NCBI RefSeq assembly: GCF_009184395.1
Contig: NZ_WEIC01000001.1
Location: 186,001 to 250,000 of the forward strand
DNA length: 64,000 nt
Direction: 5' to 3'
From: Amylibacter sp. SFDW26
GTDB taxonomy: Bacteria > Pseudomonadota > Alphaproteobacteria > Rhodobacterales > Rhodobacteraceae
In this document: in pieces, positions 43,492 to 52,860 of the stretch
Position numbering within the stretch: the stretch's first letter is position 1
Layout: the number at the start of each line of letters is the position of its first letter
Program-made: the position numbers and the translations under genes
The notes under the pieces: model-generated
Seen by the model: the letters and a program-made list of their open reading frames with translations, nothing else
Databases searched by the model: none
What the model was told of the DNA's origin: nothing

Positions 43492-45492
43492 ATGTTTAAA
43501 AAAATCCTAATCGCGAACCGCGGTGAAATTGCCTGTCGTGTGATCAAATCCGCGCAGAAAATGGGGATTAAAACGGTCGCCGTATATTCGGACGCGGATA
43601 AAAATGCACTGCATGTGGAAATGGCGGACGAAGCTGTGCACATCGGTCCACCTCCTGCGGCTGAAAGCTACATCGTGATCGATAAAATTATGGATGCCAT
43701 TCGCCAAACTGGCGCAGAAGCGGTTCACCCAGGTTACGGTTTCTTGTCCGAGAATAAGTTGTTTGCCCAAGCTCTTGAAAAAGAAGGTGTTGCATTCATC
43801 GGCCCACCAGCGGGTGCGATTGAAGCGATGGGGGATAAAATCACATCCAAAAAGCTAGCGGCTGAGGCGGGTGTAACAACCGTTCCAGGTTATATGGGGC
43901 TGATTGCAGATGCAGATGAAGCTGTGAAAATCTCGAATGAAATTGGCTATCCCGTGATGATCAAAGCTTCCGCGGGTGGCGGTGGTAAGGGGATGCGTAT
44001 TGCGTGGAATGATGAAGAGGCGCGTGAAGGTTTTCAGTTGTCTAAGAGCGAAGCTGCCAGCAGCTTTGGAGATGACCGTATCTTTATTGAAAAATTCATT
44101 ACCCAACCACGCCACATAGAAATTCAGGTGCTAGGTGACCAACACGGCAACTGCATCTATCTGAATGAACGCGAATGTTCCATTCAACGTCGTCAGCAAA
44201 AAGTAATCGAAGAAGCACCTTCACCGTTCTTGGATGAAGAAACGCGCCAAGCCATGGGTGCGCAATCCGTAGCTTTGTCAAAAGCAGTGGATTACTGTAG
44301 CGCAGGTACTGTAGAGTTCATTGTAGATGGCGACCGCAACTTCTATTTCTTAGAAATGAATACGCGCTTGCAGGTGGAACACCCTGTGACGGAACTGATT
44401 ACGGGTATCGATCTGGTGGAACAGATGATCCGTATTGCTGATGGTGAAAAGCTTTCTATCGAACAAAAAGACATTGGCATCAACGGATGGGCAATGGAAA
44501 GCCGCCTGTATGCCGAGGATCCATATCGTGGCTTCTTACCGTCTATCGGTCGTTTGACGCGTTACCGCCCCCCTGCAGAAGTGGCGACCAAAGATATGGT
44601 CGTGCGCAATGATACAGGTGTCTTTGAAGGCGGAGAAATTTCCATGTTCTACGACCCGATGATCGCAAAACTTTGTTCATGGGGCAAAGACCGCGCCAGT
44701 GCTATCGAAGTGATGCGGAGTGCTTTGGATGGGTTTGAATTGGAAGGCATCGGTCACAACCTGCCGTTCCTATCTGCTGTGATGGACCATGAACGGTTCA
44801 TATCTGGTAATATCACCACGGCCTTTATCGAAGAAGAATACCCAGACGGTTTCGCTGGTGTGGAATTAGACGAAGATACATTGCACCGTTTGGCTGCATT
44901 AGCTGCGCATATGAAACAGATAAGCGCGGAACGTGATGCCTCTATTTCAGGGGCTTTGCCAAACCACAAACGCCGTATTGCTCCAGAATGGGTCGTGATG
45001 TTGGGGAATAACCCATATCCTGTGTCGATTGCACATACGGATACTGGCAGCACAGTTACGTTTGATTGTGGTAAAACGCTAGACGTTCAAACCGATTGGA
45101 CGATGGGTCAACCTTTGGTCAAAGCCGTTGTCGGCGGTAAAGAACTGGTTGTGAAATCCAACGGTGCGCGTGGTGGTAGTTTGATGCGTTACCGTGGTGC
45201 AGATTTGAAAATGATTGTACTGACACCGCGACGCGCCGAATTGGCGGCGATGATGCCAGAAAAAGTGGCTGCTGATACATCGAAAATGCTGCTGTGCCCA
45301 ATGCCAGGCCTGATCGTGAATATGAACGTCGAGGTTGGTGATGAAGTCCAAGAGGGACAAGCGTTGTGTACAATCGAGGCCATGAAAATGGAAAACGTTC
45401 TGCGCGCCGAGAAAAAGGGCGTTGTGTCCAAGATCAATGCCGCTACCGGAGACAGTCTTGCCGTGGATGAAATCATTCTGGAGTTTGAATAA
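43492..45492 (+). CDS. pccA: Propionyl-CoA carboxylase alpha (biotin carboxylase/carrier) subunit
   Basis: This 666-residue protein has a biotin-carboxylase domain (KILIANRGEIACRVIKSA start; IKASAGGGGKGMRIAW ATP loop; ECSIQRRQQKVIEEAPSP), a linker domain, and a C-terminal biotinyl domain with the biotin lysine in EAMKMEN (about residue 632). It carboxylates biotin using ATP and bicarbonate, then passes the carboxyl to PccB. The ATG at 43492 is preferred over a GTG three codons earlier because it gives the usual N terminus. Confidence 0.96.
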   Translation: MFKKILIANRGEIACRVIKSAQKMGIKTVAVYSDADKNALHVEMADEAVHIGPPPAAESYIVIDKIMDAIRQTGAEAVHPGYGFLSENKLFAQALEKEGVAFIGPPAGAIEAMGDKITSKKLAAEAGVTTVPGYMGLIADADEAVKISNEIGYPVMIKASAGGGGKGMRIAWNDEEAREGFQLSKSEAASSFGDDRIFIEKFITQPRHIEIQVLGDQHGNCIYLNERECSIQRRQQKVIEEAPSPFLDEETRQAMGAQSVALSKAVDYCSAGTVEFIVDGDRNFYFLEMNTRLQVEHPVTELITGIDLVEQMIRIADGEKLSIEQKDIGINGWAMESRLYAEDPYRGFLPSIGRLTRYRPPAEVATKDMVVRNDTGVFEGGEISMFYDPMIAKLCSWGKDRASAIEVMRSALDGFELEGIGHNLPFLSAVMDHERFISGNITTAFIEEEYPDGFAGVELDEDTLHRLAALAAHMKQISAERDASISGALPNHKRRIAPEWVVMLGNNPYPVSIAHTDTGSTVTFDCGKTLDVQTDWTMGQPLVKAVVGGKELVVKSNGARGGSLMRYRGADLKMIVLTPRRAELAAMMPEKVAADTSKMLLCPMPGLIVNMNVEVGDEVQEGQALCTIEAMKMENVLRAEKKGVVSKINAATGDSLAVDEIILEFE

Positions 45493-45567
45493 TTTCACCA
45501 CGGGACTATCATATGTTCTCTTTTTGTTCTAATCTTGATGTGACTCATTATATCAAGGTTTGGACGA

Positions 45568-46812
45568 ATGACGCACCATCGCGTGTCGCTGCTTTATTTG
45601 GATATGAACAGCTACTTTGCCAGCGTGGAACAGCAAGAGGATCCGTCTTTGCGGGGCCAACCGCTGGGTGTGGTGACAACAATGACGCCCAATGCTGCGA
45701 TTATCGCAGCCAGCACCGAAGCCAAAGCGATGGGGCTAAGATTTGGAACACGGATGAAAGAGGCGCGCCAAAGGGTGCCGCAGATGCAGTTTCGCCCTGC
45801 GCGCCACGATTTATACGTAGACTATCATCACCGTATCAAAGCGGCCGTGGAACGGGTGTTGCCGATAACTTCAGCACATTCGGTGGACGAATTTTCCATT
45901 CATCTGTACGGACGGATGCAACAGTTAGACGTGGCAATACAAATTGCCGAAGATATGCGCCAAGCGATCTATACGGACGTAGGGATAGCGATGCGCTGTT
46001 CCATTGGTTTGGGGTCCAGCATGCTATTGGCGAAATTAGCCGGCGAATTGCACAAACCCTGTGGCTTGGATTGGCTTCTGCCCGCAGTGCTGCCAGACAA
46101 GATCAAGCACTTGAAGTTACGCGATATTCCGGGGATCAATCGCGGGATCGAAGCACGACTTCATGCCGCATCGATTATGGATGTGCCCAGTCTTTACGCG
46201 ATGCCAGCAAAACACGCCCGCAAAGTCTGGGGCGGAGTGCAGGGCGAGCGGTTTATTCGTGCGCTTCAGGGCGAAGATATTCCCGAACTCAAAACCAAAT
46301 CCAGTTCATTAGGGCATGGACAAGTGCTGTCCTATACCAACCGCAACCCAGAGGGCGCACGGCTGGTGACACGGCGTTTGTTGATCAAAGCAGCCACACG
46401 TTTGCGGCGGCGCAACGCTTTTGCGACCTATCTGTATATTTCGGTGAAATGTACCGAACATGGGCGCCAACGGATCGGGCGCCAAATTCGCGGCACCCAA
46501 GACAGTTTTCAATTGCTTGCGTTGTACAGACAGTTTTGGGACGAATTCAGAATTACAAAACCGCTCTCAACAGGCGTAATGCTGGGCGGATTAATTCCCG
46601 CACACAAACACACAGCCGATATGTTCGAGAAACGTTCGGGGGCAGGACAACGTACCGAGCGCGAAAAATTATGTTTGTTGGTGGATACGATCAACCAACG
46701 CTATGGGCAAGACACACTGATTTACGGGGAAAAACCCCGCGAAATAACAGCCTACACAGGGGCGAAAATCGCCTTTGGACGGGTACCAGCGCGCGAAGAA
46801 TTTCGCGACTGA
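45568..46812 (+). CDS. Y-family DNA polymerase (DinB/ImuB-like)
   Basis: This 414-residue protein has the Y-family palm: LLYLDMNSYFASVEQQ with the first catalytic Asp, and HSVDEFSIHL with the second Asp/Glu pair, so it should be catalytically competent. IPGINRGIEARLHAASI is the helix-hairpin-helix part, followed by a little-finger domain (THRKxx-like TRRLLIKAATRLRRRN). It would copy damaged DNA. It lies between pccA and mcm in the same direction and seems to be part of the propionate operon, an unusual place. No lexA, imuA or dnaE2 is adjacent. Confidence 0.87.
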   Translation: MTHHRVSLLYLDMNSYFASVEQQEDPSLRGQPLGVVTTMTPNAAIIAASTEAKAMGLRFGTRMKEARQRVPQMQFRPARHDLYVDYHHRIKAAVERVLPITSAHSVDEFSIHLYGRMQQLDVAIQIAEDMRQAIYTDVGIAMRCSIGLGSSMLLAKLAGELHKPCGLDWLLPAVLPDKIKHLKLRDIPGINRGIEARLHAASIMDVPSLYAMPAKHARKVWGGVQGERFIRALQGEDIPELKTKSSSLGHGQVLSYTNRNPEGARLVTRRLLIKAATRLRRRNAFATYLYISVKCTEHGRQRIGRQIRGTQDSFQLLALYRQFWDEFRITKPLSTGVMLGGLIPAHKHTADMFEKRSGAGQRTEREKLCLLVDTINQRYGQDTLIYGEKPREITAYTGAKIAFGRVPAREEFRD

Positions 46813-46854
46813 TCCAGACTTTATACCCATTTTTACACAAAAGGAGTGCGCGTT

Positions 46855-48990
46855 ATGAGTACCTCTGATCTTAAAAACTGGAAGGCTCGCGCTGAAAAAG
46901 AGTTGCGCGGAAAACCTCTCGATGATCTGACATGGGAAACGCCAGAAGGCATTGATGTTAAACCTGTTTACACAGGCGAAGACTTGGATGATTTGGATCA
47001 TCTGGGTTCTATGCCAGGCATGGCACCGTTCACACGTGGGCCAAAAGCCACAATGTATGCAGGACGCCCTTGGACGATCCGCCAATATGCTGGTTTTTCT
47101 ACAGCTGAGGAAAGTAATGCCTTTTACCGCAAGGGGTTAGAAGGCGGTCAACAGGGCGTTTCTGTAGCGTTCGATCTGGCTACACACCGCGGTTATGACA
47201 GCGACCACGAACGTGTAGTGGGCGATGTTGGTAAAGCAGGCGTGGCGATTGACAGCGTTGAGGATATGAAAATCCTGTTTGACGGCATTCCATTGGACAA
47301 AGTCAGCGTATCGATGACCATGAATGGTGCGGTAATTCCTGTGCTTGCCAGTTTCATTGTGGCGGGCGAAGAACAAGGTGTGGATCGTGAAAAACTATCT
47401 GGCACCATTCAGAACGATGTGTTGAAAGAATTCATGGTGCGGAACACCTATATCTACCCACCAGAGCCATCGATGCGGATCGTGTCTGATATTATCGATT
47501 ACACCAGCCGCGAGATGCCGAAGTTTAACTCTATCTCGATCAGCGGTTACCACATGCAAGAGGCTGGTGCGACGCTGGTGCAAGAACTGGCCTTTACGAT
47601 TGCGGACGGCAAAGAATACGTCAAAGCAGCATTGGCACGCGGTATGGATGTGGATGCCTTTGCACCGCGCCTGTCGTTCTTTTTCGCCATTGGCATGAAC
47701 TTCTTTATGGAAGCGGCGAAATTACGTGCAGCACGCCTGTTGTGGCACCGTGTGATGACAGAGTTTGGCGCAAAGAACGAAAAATCACTGATGTTGCGCA
47801 CCCATTGCCAAACCAGTGGCGTGTCTTTGCAAGAACAAGATCCTTACAATAACGCGATCCGCACGGCTTATGAGGCTATGTCAGCCGTTCTGGGTGGAAC
47901 ACAATCGCTGCACACAAACAGCTATGATGAAGCAATTGCTTTGCCATCAGATGCAGCTGCACGGTTGGCGCGAAATACGCAGTTGATCTTGCAAAACGAA
48001 ACAGGTGTCACGAATGTCGTCGATCCATTAGCAGGGTCTTATTACGTTGAAAATTTGACCAAAGAACTTGCGGATAAAGCTTGGGAATTGATCCAACAGG
48101 TCGATGAAATCGGTGGGATGACCAAAGCCGTCGAAGACGGTATGCCAAAACTGGCAATTGAAGAGGCCGCTGCGCGTAAACAAGCCCGTGTTGACCGTGT
48201 CGAAGATGTGATTGTTGGCGTGAACAAATTCCAACTGGATGAAGAACCCGAAATCGATGTTCGTGAAATTGATAATACCGCTGTACGCGAAGCACAGATC
48301 GCGCGACTGGCGGACATCCGGCAAAGCCGTGATGCTGTGGCCTGTGAAAACGCCCTTGAGGCGCTTGAACAGGGCGCACGTTCCTCTGATGCAAACTTGC
48401 TGGAACTCGCCGTGAATGCAGCGCGTGTACGTGCAACCGTTGGTGAGATTTCCGACGCTATGGAACGCGCATTCGGACGCCATAAAGCCAAAGTGAAACT
48501 GCTTGATGGCGTCTATGGTGCCGCCTACGAGGGTGATCAAGGGTTTCAGGATATTCAAGCTGATGTCGCTGAATTTGCTAAGAAAAATGGTAAGAAACCA
48601 TCCATGATGGTGGTGAAAATGGGTCAAGATGGCCATGATCGTGGTGGTAAAATCATCGCAACGGCATTCTCTGATATCGGGTTTGATGTGGATATGGGAC
48701 CACTTTTCCAAACACCAGAAGAAGCGGCGATTGATGCCATTGAAAAAGGTGTGGATGTGGTGGGGATTTCATCCCAAGCCGCAGGTCACACAACATTAGC
48801 GCCACAATTGGTGCACGCTCTTAAAAACAAGGGCGGGGAGGGCATCATTGTGATTTGCGGCGGGGTCATTCCGCCCAACGATTATAATTTTCTGCGCCAG
48901 GTAGGGGTGCGGGCCATTTTTGGGCCAGGCACAAACATACCAGAAGCGGCAAAAGAAGTATTGGAATTGGTCAAGCGGGCACGCACGTAA
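46855..48990 (+). CDS. mcm: Methylmalonyl-CoA mutase
   Basis: This 711-residue single-chain mutase has the TIM barrel with [20 protein letters not shown] (CoA site), [21 protein letters not shown] and [13 protein letters not shown], and a C-terminal cobalamin-binding domain with [13 protein letters not shown] (DxHxxG). It interconverts (R)-methylmalonyl-CoA and succinyl-CoA using adenosylcobalamin. The ATG at 46855 has an AAGGAG site; three codons upstream another in-frame start is less likely. No MeaB chaperone or epimerase gene is in the window. Confidence 0.96.
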   Translation: MSTSDLKNWKARAEKELRGKPLDDLTWETPEGIDVKPVYTGEDLDDLDHLGSMPGMAPFTRGPKATMYAGRPWTIRQYAGFSTAEESNAFYRKGLEGGQQGVSVAFDLATHRGYDSDHERVVGDVGKAGVAIDSVEDMKILFDGIPLDKVSVSMTMNGAVIPVLASFIVAGEEQGVDREKLSGTIQNDVLKEFMVRNTYIYPPEPSMRIVSDIIDYTSREMPKFNSISISGYHMQEAGATLVQELAFTIADGKEYVKAALARGMDVDAFAPRLSFFFAIGMNFFMEAAKLRAARLLWHRVMTEFGAKNEKSLMLRTHCQTSGVSLQEQDPYNNAIRTAYEAMSAVLGGTQSLHTNSYDEAIALPSDAAARLARNTQLILQNETGVTNVVDPLAGSYYVENLTKELADKAWELIQQVDEIGGMTKAVEDGMPKLAIEEAAARKQARVDRVEDVIVGVNKFQLDEEPEIDVREIDNTAVREAQIARLADIRQSRDAVACENALEALEQGARSSDANLLELAVNAARVRATVGEISDAMERAFGRHKAKVKLLDGVYGAAYEGDQGFQDIQADVAEFAKKNGKKPSMMVVKMGQDGHDRGGKIIATAFSDIGFDVDMGPLFQTPEEAAIDAIEKGVDVVGISSQAAGHTTLAPQLVHALKNKGGEGIIVICGGVIPPNDYNFLRQVGVRAIFGPGTNIPEAAKEVLELVKRART

Positions 48991-49016
48991 AAGATCAGAC
49001 TTAATGGGAGTAAGTC

Positions 49017-50909
49017 ATGTCATATAAAGACGTATACGAGGGTTGGAAAAACGATCCAGACACATTCTGGATGGAAGCTGCACAATCACTGGATTGGGTC
49101 AAAGAACCAACGAAAGCATTGTCAGACGAAAATGCACCGCTTTACGAGTGGTTCAAAGACGGTCAGATCAACACCTGTTATAACGCGGTGGATCGTCATG
49201 TCGACGCTGGCAATGGGGGCCGCGTTGCGATTATCTATGACAGCCCAATCACGGGTACACAAAAGAAAATCACGTATGCTGAATTGCAAAACTTAACGGC
49301 TAATTTGGGTGGCGCATTGGAAGCACAAGGGGTGACCAAAGGCGACCGTGTGATCATCTATATGCCAATGGTATCGGAAGCGATTGTAGCAATGCTTGCA
49401 TGCTCTCGTATCGGTGCTGTACATTCTGTAGTTTTTGGTGGTTTCGCTGCAAACGAGCTGGCGACACGCATTGATGATGCCACTCCCAAAGCAATTATCG
49501 CGGCCTCTTGCGGGATCGAGCCAAGCGGTGTGATTGCTTATAAACCCTTGCTTGATGGCGCGATTGAACAAGCCACGCATAAACCTGATTTCACGGTGAT
49601 ACTGCAACGTGAACAGTTAACCGCTGATATGGTTGAAGGCCGCGATCTGAACTGGCATGACTTCCAAAAAGACATCACGCCTGCAACTTGTGCCACAATG
49701 AACGGCACCGATCCTGTTTATATTCTTTACACATCCGGCACGACCGGCCAACCAAAGGGCGTCGTTCGTCCAACGGCGGGTCATATCGTGGCGCTGAATT
49801 GGACGATGAAGAACATCTATAACGTGGAAGCGGGTGATGTGTTCTGGGCAGCCTCTGATGTTGGGTGGGTCGTTGGCCATTCATACATTTGCTATGGCCC
49901 ATTGTTCAGCGGTTGTACGACGATTGTTTTTGAGGGCAAGCCGATTGGTACCCCTGATGCAGGTACATTCTGGCGCGTTATGGAAGAACATAAAGTTAAA
50001 ACGTTCTTTACCGCGCCAACGGCATTCCGTGCGATCAAACGGGTGGATCCCAAAGGTGAGTATGTAAAAAAATATGACTTATCCAACTTAAATTACCTGT
50101 TTTTGGCAGGTGAGCGTGCTGATCCTGATACAATCGAATGGGCACAAGACCAATTGGGTGTGCCTGTGGTCGATCATTGGTGGCAAACAGAAATTGGTTA
50201 CCCTGCGGTGTGTAATCCAGCAGGCATTGAGTTGATGCCAATTAAGCTTGGATCACCAGCTGTGCCGATGCCAGGATTTGATATGCAAATCCTTGATGAT
50301 GAAGGCAGTGAATTGCCAAAAGGAGAGTTGGGTGCGATCGCAATCAAGCTTCCTTTGCCACCCGGTACACTGCCAACTCTTTGGAATGCAGAAGAACGTT
50401 ATAAATCATCCTACCTTGAAGCTTTCCCAGGATATTATGAGACGGGTGATGCGGGATATATGGATGAAGATGGATATCTCTATATCATGGCGCGTACCGA
50501 TGACGTGATCAACGTTGCAGGTCACCGTCTGTCGACAGGACAAATGGAAGAGGTTTTGGCAGGACATCCTGATGTGGCTGAATGCGCGGTCTTAGGTGTG
50601 AAAGACGCATTAAAAGGTCAATTACCTATGGGATTTTTATGCCTGAATGCAGGAACTGAAAAATCGCATGAGGATGTTGTGGCGGAATGCGTGCAATTGA
50701 TCCGCAAATCGATTGGCCCTGTGGCGGCTTTCAAATTGGCCTGTGTTGTGGATCGTTTACCCAAAACACGTTCTGGGAAAATTCTGCGCGGTGTCGTGGC
50801 TAAAATTGCGGATGGAGAAGACTGGAAAATGCCAGCAACGATTGATGATCCAACTATTTTGGATGAGATATCCACAGCGCTGGCGGATTTGGGTTATCCT
50901 CAAGGGTAA
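49017..50909 (+). CDS. prpE: Propionyl-CoA synthetase
   Basis: This 630-residue acyl-adenylate-forming enzyme has the P-loop-like YILYTSGTTGQPKGVVRPT and the adenylate motif YYETGDAGYMDEDGYLYIM, plus RTDDVINVAGHRLSTGQMEE and C-terminal PKTRSGKILRGVV with the Lys that is acetylated in this family. Sequence features (SDVGWVVGHSYICYGPL) favour propionyl- over acetyl-CoA synthetase. It activates propionate to propionyl-CoA for PccAB. It ends the propionate operon, 26 bp after mcm. Confidence 0.92.
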   Translation: MSYKDVYEGWKNDPDTFWMEAAQSLDWVKEPTKALSDENAPLYEWFKDGQINTCYNAVDRHVDAGNGGRVAIIYDSPITGTQKKITYAELQNLTANLGGALEAQGVTKGDRVIIYMPMVSEAIVAMLACSRIGAVHSVVFGGFAANELATRIDDATPKAIIAASCGIEPSGVIAYKPLLDGAIEQATHKPDFTVILQREQLTADMVEGRDLNWHDFQKDITPATCATMNGTDPVYILYTSGTTGQPKGVVRPTAGHIVALNWTMKNIYNVEAGDVFWAASDVGWVVGHSYICYGPLFSGCTTIVFEGKPIGTPDAGTFWRVMEEHKVKTFFTAPTAFRAIKRVDPKGEYVKKYDLSNLNYLFLAGERADPDTIEWAQDQLGVPVVDHWWQTEIGYPAVCNPAGIELMPIKLGSPAVPMPGFDMQILDDEGSELPKGELGAIAIKLPLPPGTLPTLWNAEERYKSSYLEAFPGYYETGDAGYMDEDGYLYIMARTDDVINVAGHRLSTGQMEEVLAGHPDVAECAVLGVKDALKGQLPMGFLCLNAGTEKSHEDVVAECVQLIRKSIGPVAAFKLACVVDRLPKTRSGKILRGVVAKIADGEDWKMPATIDDPTILDEISTALADLGYPQG

Positions 50910-50921
50910 TGTTTTGGGCAA

Positions 50922-50939
50922 TTTTTGCATTTTGCAAAA
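50922..50939. promoter_or_regulatory. TTTTGCAAAA box upstream of the Hpt/response-regulator operon
   Basis: TTTTTGCAT followed at once by TTTTGCAAAA (palindromic, 50930-50939) lies in the 96-bp gap between prpE and the Hpt gene. It matches the TTTGCAAA boxes upstream of pccB, so the PccR-type regulator may also act here. Confidence 0.5.
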
Positions 50940-51005
50940 GTGATTGTTTGCTATATGGATAATGATGAGTAGGGCGTTTTAAAATAAAGTAAAAGTTGCA
51001 TCTCT

Positions 51006-51365
51006 ATGGCCGATGATTTTAAAAACGAGACCTATTTGGGGCTGATTGAGATGATTGGCCTTGAGAAGTCTAAGGTGTTGATTGATCAATTGCTTAAAGA
51101 TTTGATTGTAGCGCAGCGCGATCTAACCAAAGCGCAATCTAAAAAATCTATGGAATTGCTCGATAAATGCACGCATGTCATATCCTCATTGGCGGGCACT
51201 GTTGGAGTAAATAAAATACATCAATTGGCACGAGATGTGAATGATCAAGCCACTGTTCGGAACGCACCTTTTCCAAAAGAGGATGTTGATATTTTATTGG
51301 CGGGTTTGAAGCCGTGGGTTAATTTTTTAACATCAGAAACGCAAAAAACTGGGTCTGAAGCATGA
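51006..51365 (+). CDS. Histidine phosphotransfer (Hpt, LuxU-like) protein
   Basis: This 119-residue all-helical protein has a THVISSLAGTVGVNKIHQLA segment that matches the Hpt core; His57 is the probable phosphate acceptor. The Lys that usually follows (HxLKGxA) is Ser here. Size and partner resemble Vibrio LuxU, which passes phosphate to LuxO. The stop overlaps the start of the response regulator gene (ATGA), so the two proteins form a pair. The cognate kinase is not in the window. Confidence 0.75.
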   Translation: MADDFKNETYLGLIEMIGLEKSKVLIDQLLKDLIVAQRDLTKAQSKKSMELLDKCTHVISSLAGTVGVNKIHQLARDVNDQATVRNAPFPKEDVDILLAGLKPWVNFLTSETQKTGSEA

Positions 51366-52720
51366 ATGATAGGCTCTTGTTGATTGAGGATACCGCCACA
51401 TTACAGCTGATTTATAGCACAAATTTACGTAAGGCTGGCTACTCTGTTGATCTGGCATCAAATGGCTCTGAAGGTATTGATATGTTTATGGATAACAACA
51501 ATCCTGTTGTTATAATGGACTTGTTTTTACCTGACATGGATGGGATTGATGTGATCCGCCGTTTGGTTCAAGAAAACCCACATGCGAAAATCATTGTGAT
51601 CACGTCGAATGGGTCAGTAAATCGCGCAGTTGAAGCTATGCGTGCTGGGGCGTTTGATTTTCTTTTAAAACCATTTTCGGATGAACGCTTATTTTCTACT
51701 GTCGCATCTGCATTGAAAAATGCACAAAGTCGTACGGAAATAAATCTAACAAAAGGTAACTTTTACGGTTTTATTGGACGGAGTTCTGCTATGCAGGACA
51801 CATATCGTAAAATAATGCGTATTGCACCATCTAGTGCACCAGTTTTTATATCTGGCGAAGGAGGAACAGGTAAAACGACATGCGCAAATGCTATACATGA
51901 TCACTCGGGGCCTAGATCTCGACCTTTTGTGAAATACAGCGGTTTAAATTTAAATGGACAAGCACAGCATGCAACGTTGTTTGGCACATATGGTAAATCG
52001 GATAATCCATTAGAGAATAGCAGAAATAACGCATTTGAACGCGCTTTTGGTGGTACATTATACCTAAGTGAAATTGAACATCTTGACCCATTTGTACAAA
52101 GTAAACTTGCAACCATATTAAGTAGGTTTAATCAAAACGAAAGAGAGCAAGATTTTCCAAGAGTGATCTGTTCTTCGAAAACGGATCCCTACCGTTTGCT
52201 CGAGGCCAATGCAATTCGTGAAGATTTGTTTTATCAACTTCATATTCTTACGATAGAAATGCGTCCCTTGCGCGATTTAGAAGAAGATATTGCCTATATT
52301 GCAAAGGAACTTTTGCAGAAGTTAGCAGCTGTCGAATATAAAGATTTTTCTAATCTATCTAGCGATGTAATTGACCTTTTCAAATCTAATAAGTGGACTG
52401 GAAATATAAGCCAGTTGAAAAATTTGTTGCATACATTGGTTGCCACTCATGATGGAAAAACCGTGACTTTGGACATGCTGCCAATTGGCTTTGCATCTGC
52501 CAGTCACAGAACTAATAATGATGATACCAAGACTGATGATCGCTATTTTATCGAGCGCAGCCATAATGCAATTCACCAGCTTGTAGGGTTGGAATTAGAA
52601 GAATTAGAACGCAAATTTATTGAAGCTACAATTGAAACAAATGGAGGCTCAATTCCTAGAGCCGCAGAGGTGCTTGGTGTGGCGCCGAGCACCATTTATC
52701 GTAAAAGATCAAAGCCTTAG
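51362..52720 (+). CDS. LuxO/NtrC-type response regulator with degenerate AAA+ domain
   Basis: This 452-residue protein has a receiver domain with E9/D10, phospho-acceptor Asp53 (VVIMDLFLPDMDG), a Thr switch (ITSNGS) and Lys (LLKPF), all intact. The AAA+ domain (about residues 140-370) has a good Walker A (GEGGTGKTT, 165-173), but the GAFTGA sigma54-contact loop is absent (the slot reads TYGKSDNPLENS), the Walker B Asp is Ser236 (LYLSEI) and the second finger Arg is Gln (REDLFYQL). A Fis-type helix-turn-helix ends the chain (AAEVLGVAPSTIYRK). It is unlikely to activate sigma54 promoters and probably works as a repressor or with sigma70. Confidence 0.85.
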   Translation: MNDRLLLIEDTATLQLIYSTNLRKAGYSVDLASNGSEGIDMFMDNNNPVVIMDLFLPDMDGIDVIRRLVQENPHAKIIVITSNGSVNRAVEAMRAGAFDFLLKPFSDERLFSTVASALKNAQSRTEINLTKGNFYGFIGRSSAMQDTYRKIMRIAPSSAPVFISGEGGTGKTTCANAIHDHSGPRSRPFVKYSGLNLNGQAQHATLFGTYGKSDNPLENSRNNAFERAFGGTLYLSEIEHLDPFVQSKLATILSRFNQNEREQDFPRVICSSKTDPYRLLEANAIREDLFYQLHILTIEMRPLRDLEEDIAYIAKELLQKLAAVEYKDFSNLSSDVIDLFKSNKWTGNISQLKNLLHTLVATHDGKTVTLDMLPIGFASASHRTNNDDTKTDDRYFIERSHNAIHQLVGLELEELERKFIEATIETNGGSIPRAAEVLGVAPSTIYRKRSKP

Positions 52721-52860
52721 GCTTTAATCGTCTCTTCTACATTTTTAATACTTTAAATTAACAACAGATTTAAAGGCAAAGTTTACGAATAACGACTTAA
52801 AAAAATCTTTACTATTGGCCCGAAAATTGGCATTTTAACACCATATCTTGGGGGCAAGAG

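Noticed and set aside
43158-43499. 113-codon plus-strand frame between the unknown 115-residue gene and pccA
   Set aside because: It runs through a strong terminator hairpin, has Trp/Ser/Phe-rich non-protein-like composition and overlaps the pccA start.
45513-46868. A 451-codon open frame overlapping the Y-family polymerase gene on the same strand in another frame
   Set aside because: Its protein is rich in Arg, Ser and Cys with no domain, while the overlapping frame has the full set of Y-family polymerase motifs.
48028-48711. 227-codon minus-strand frame within the methylmalonyl-CoA mutase gene
   Set aside because: Antisense of a highly conserved enzyme, no ribosome site, composition rich in Phe, His and Cys.
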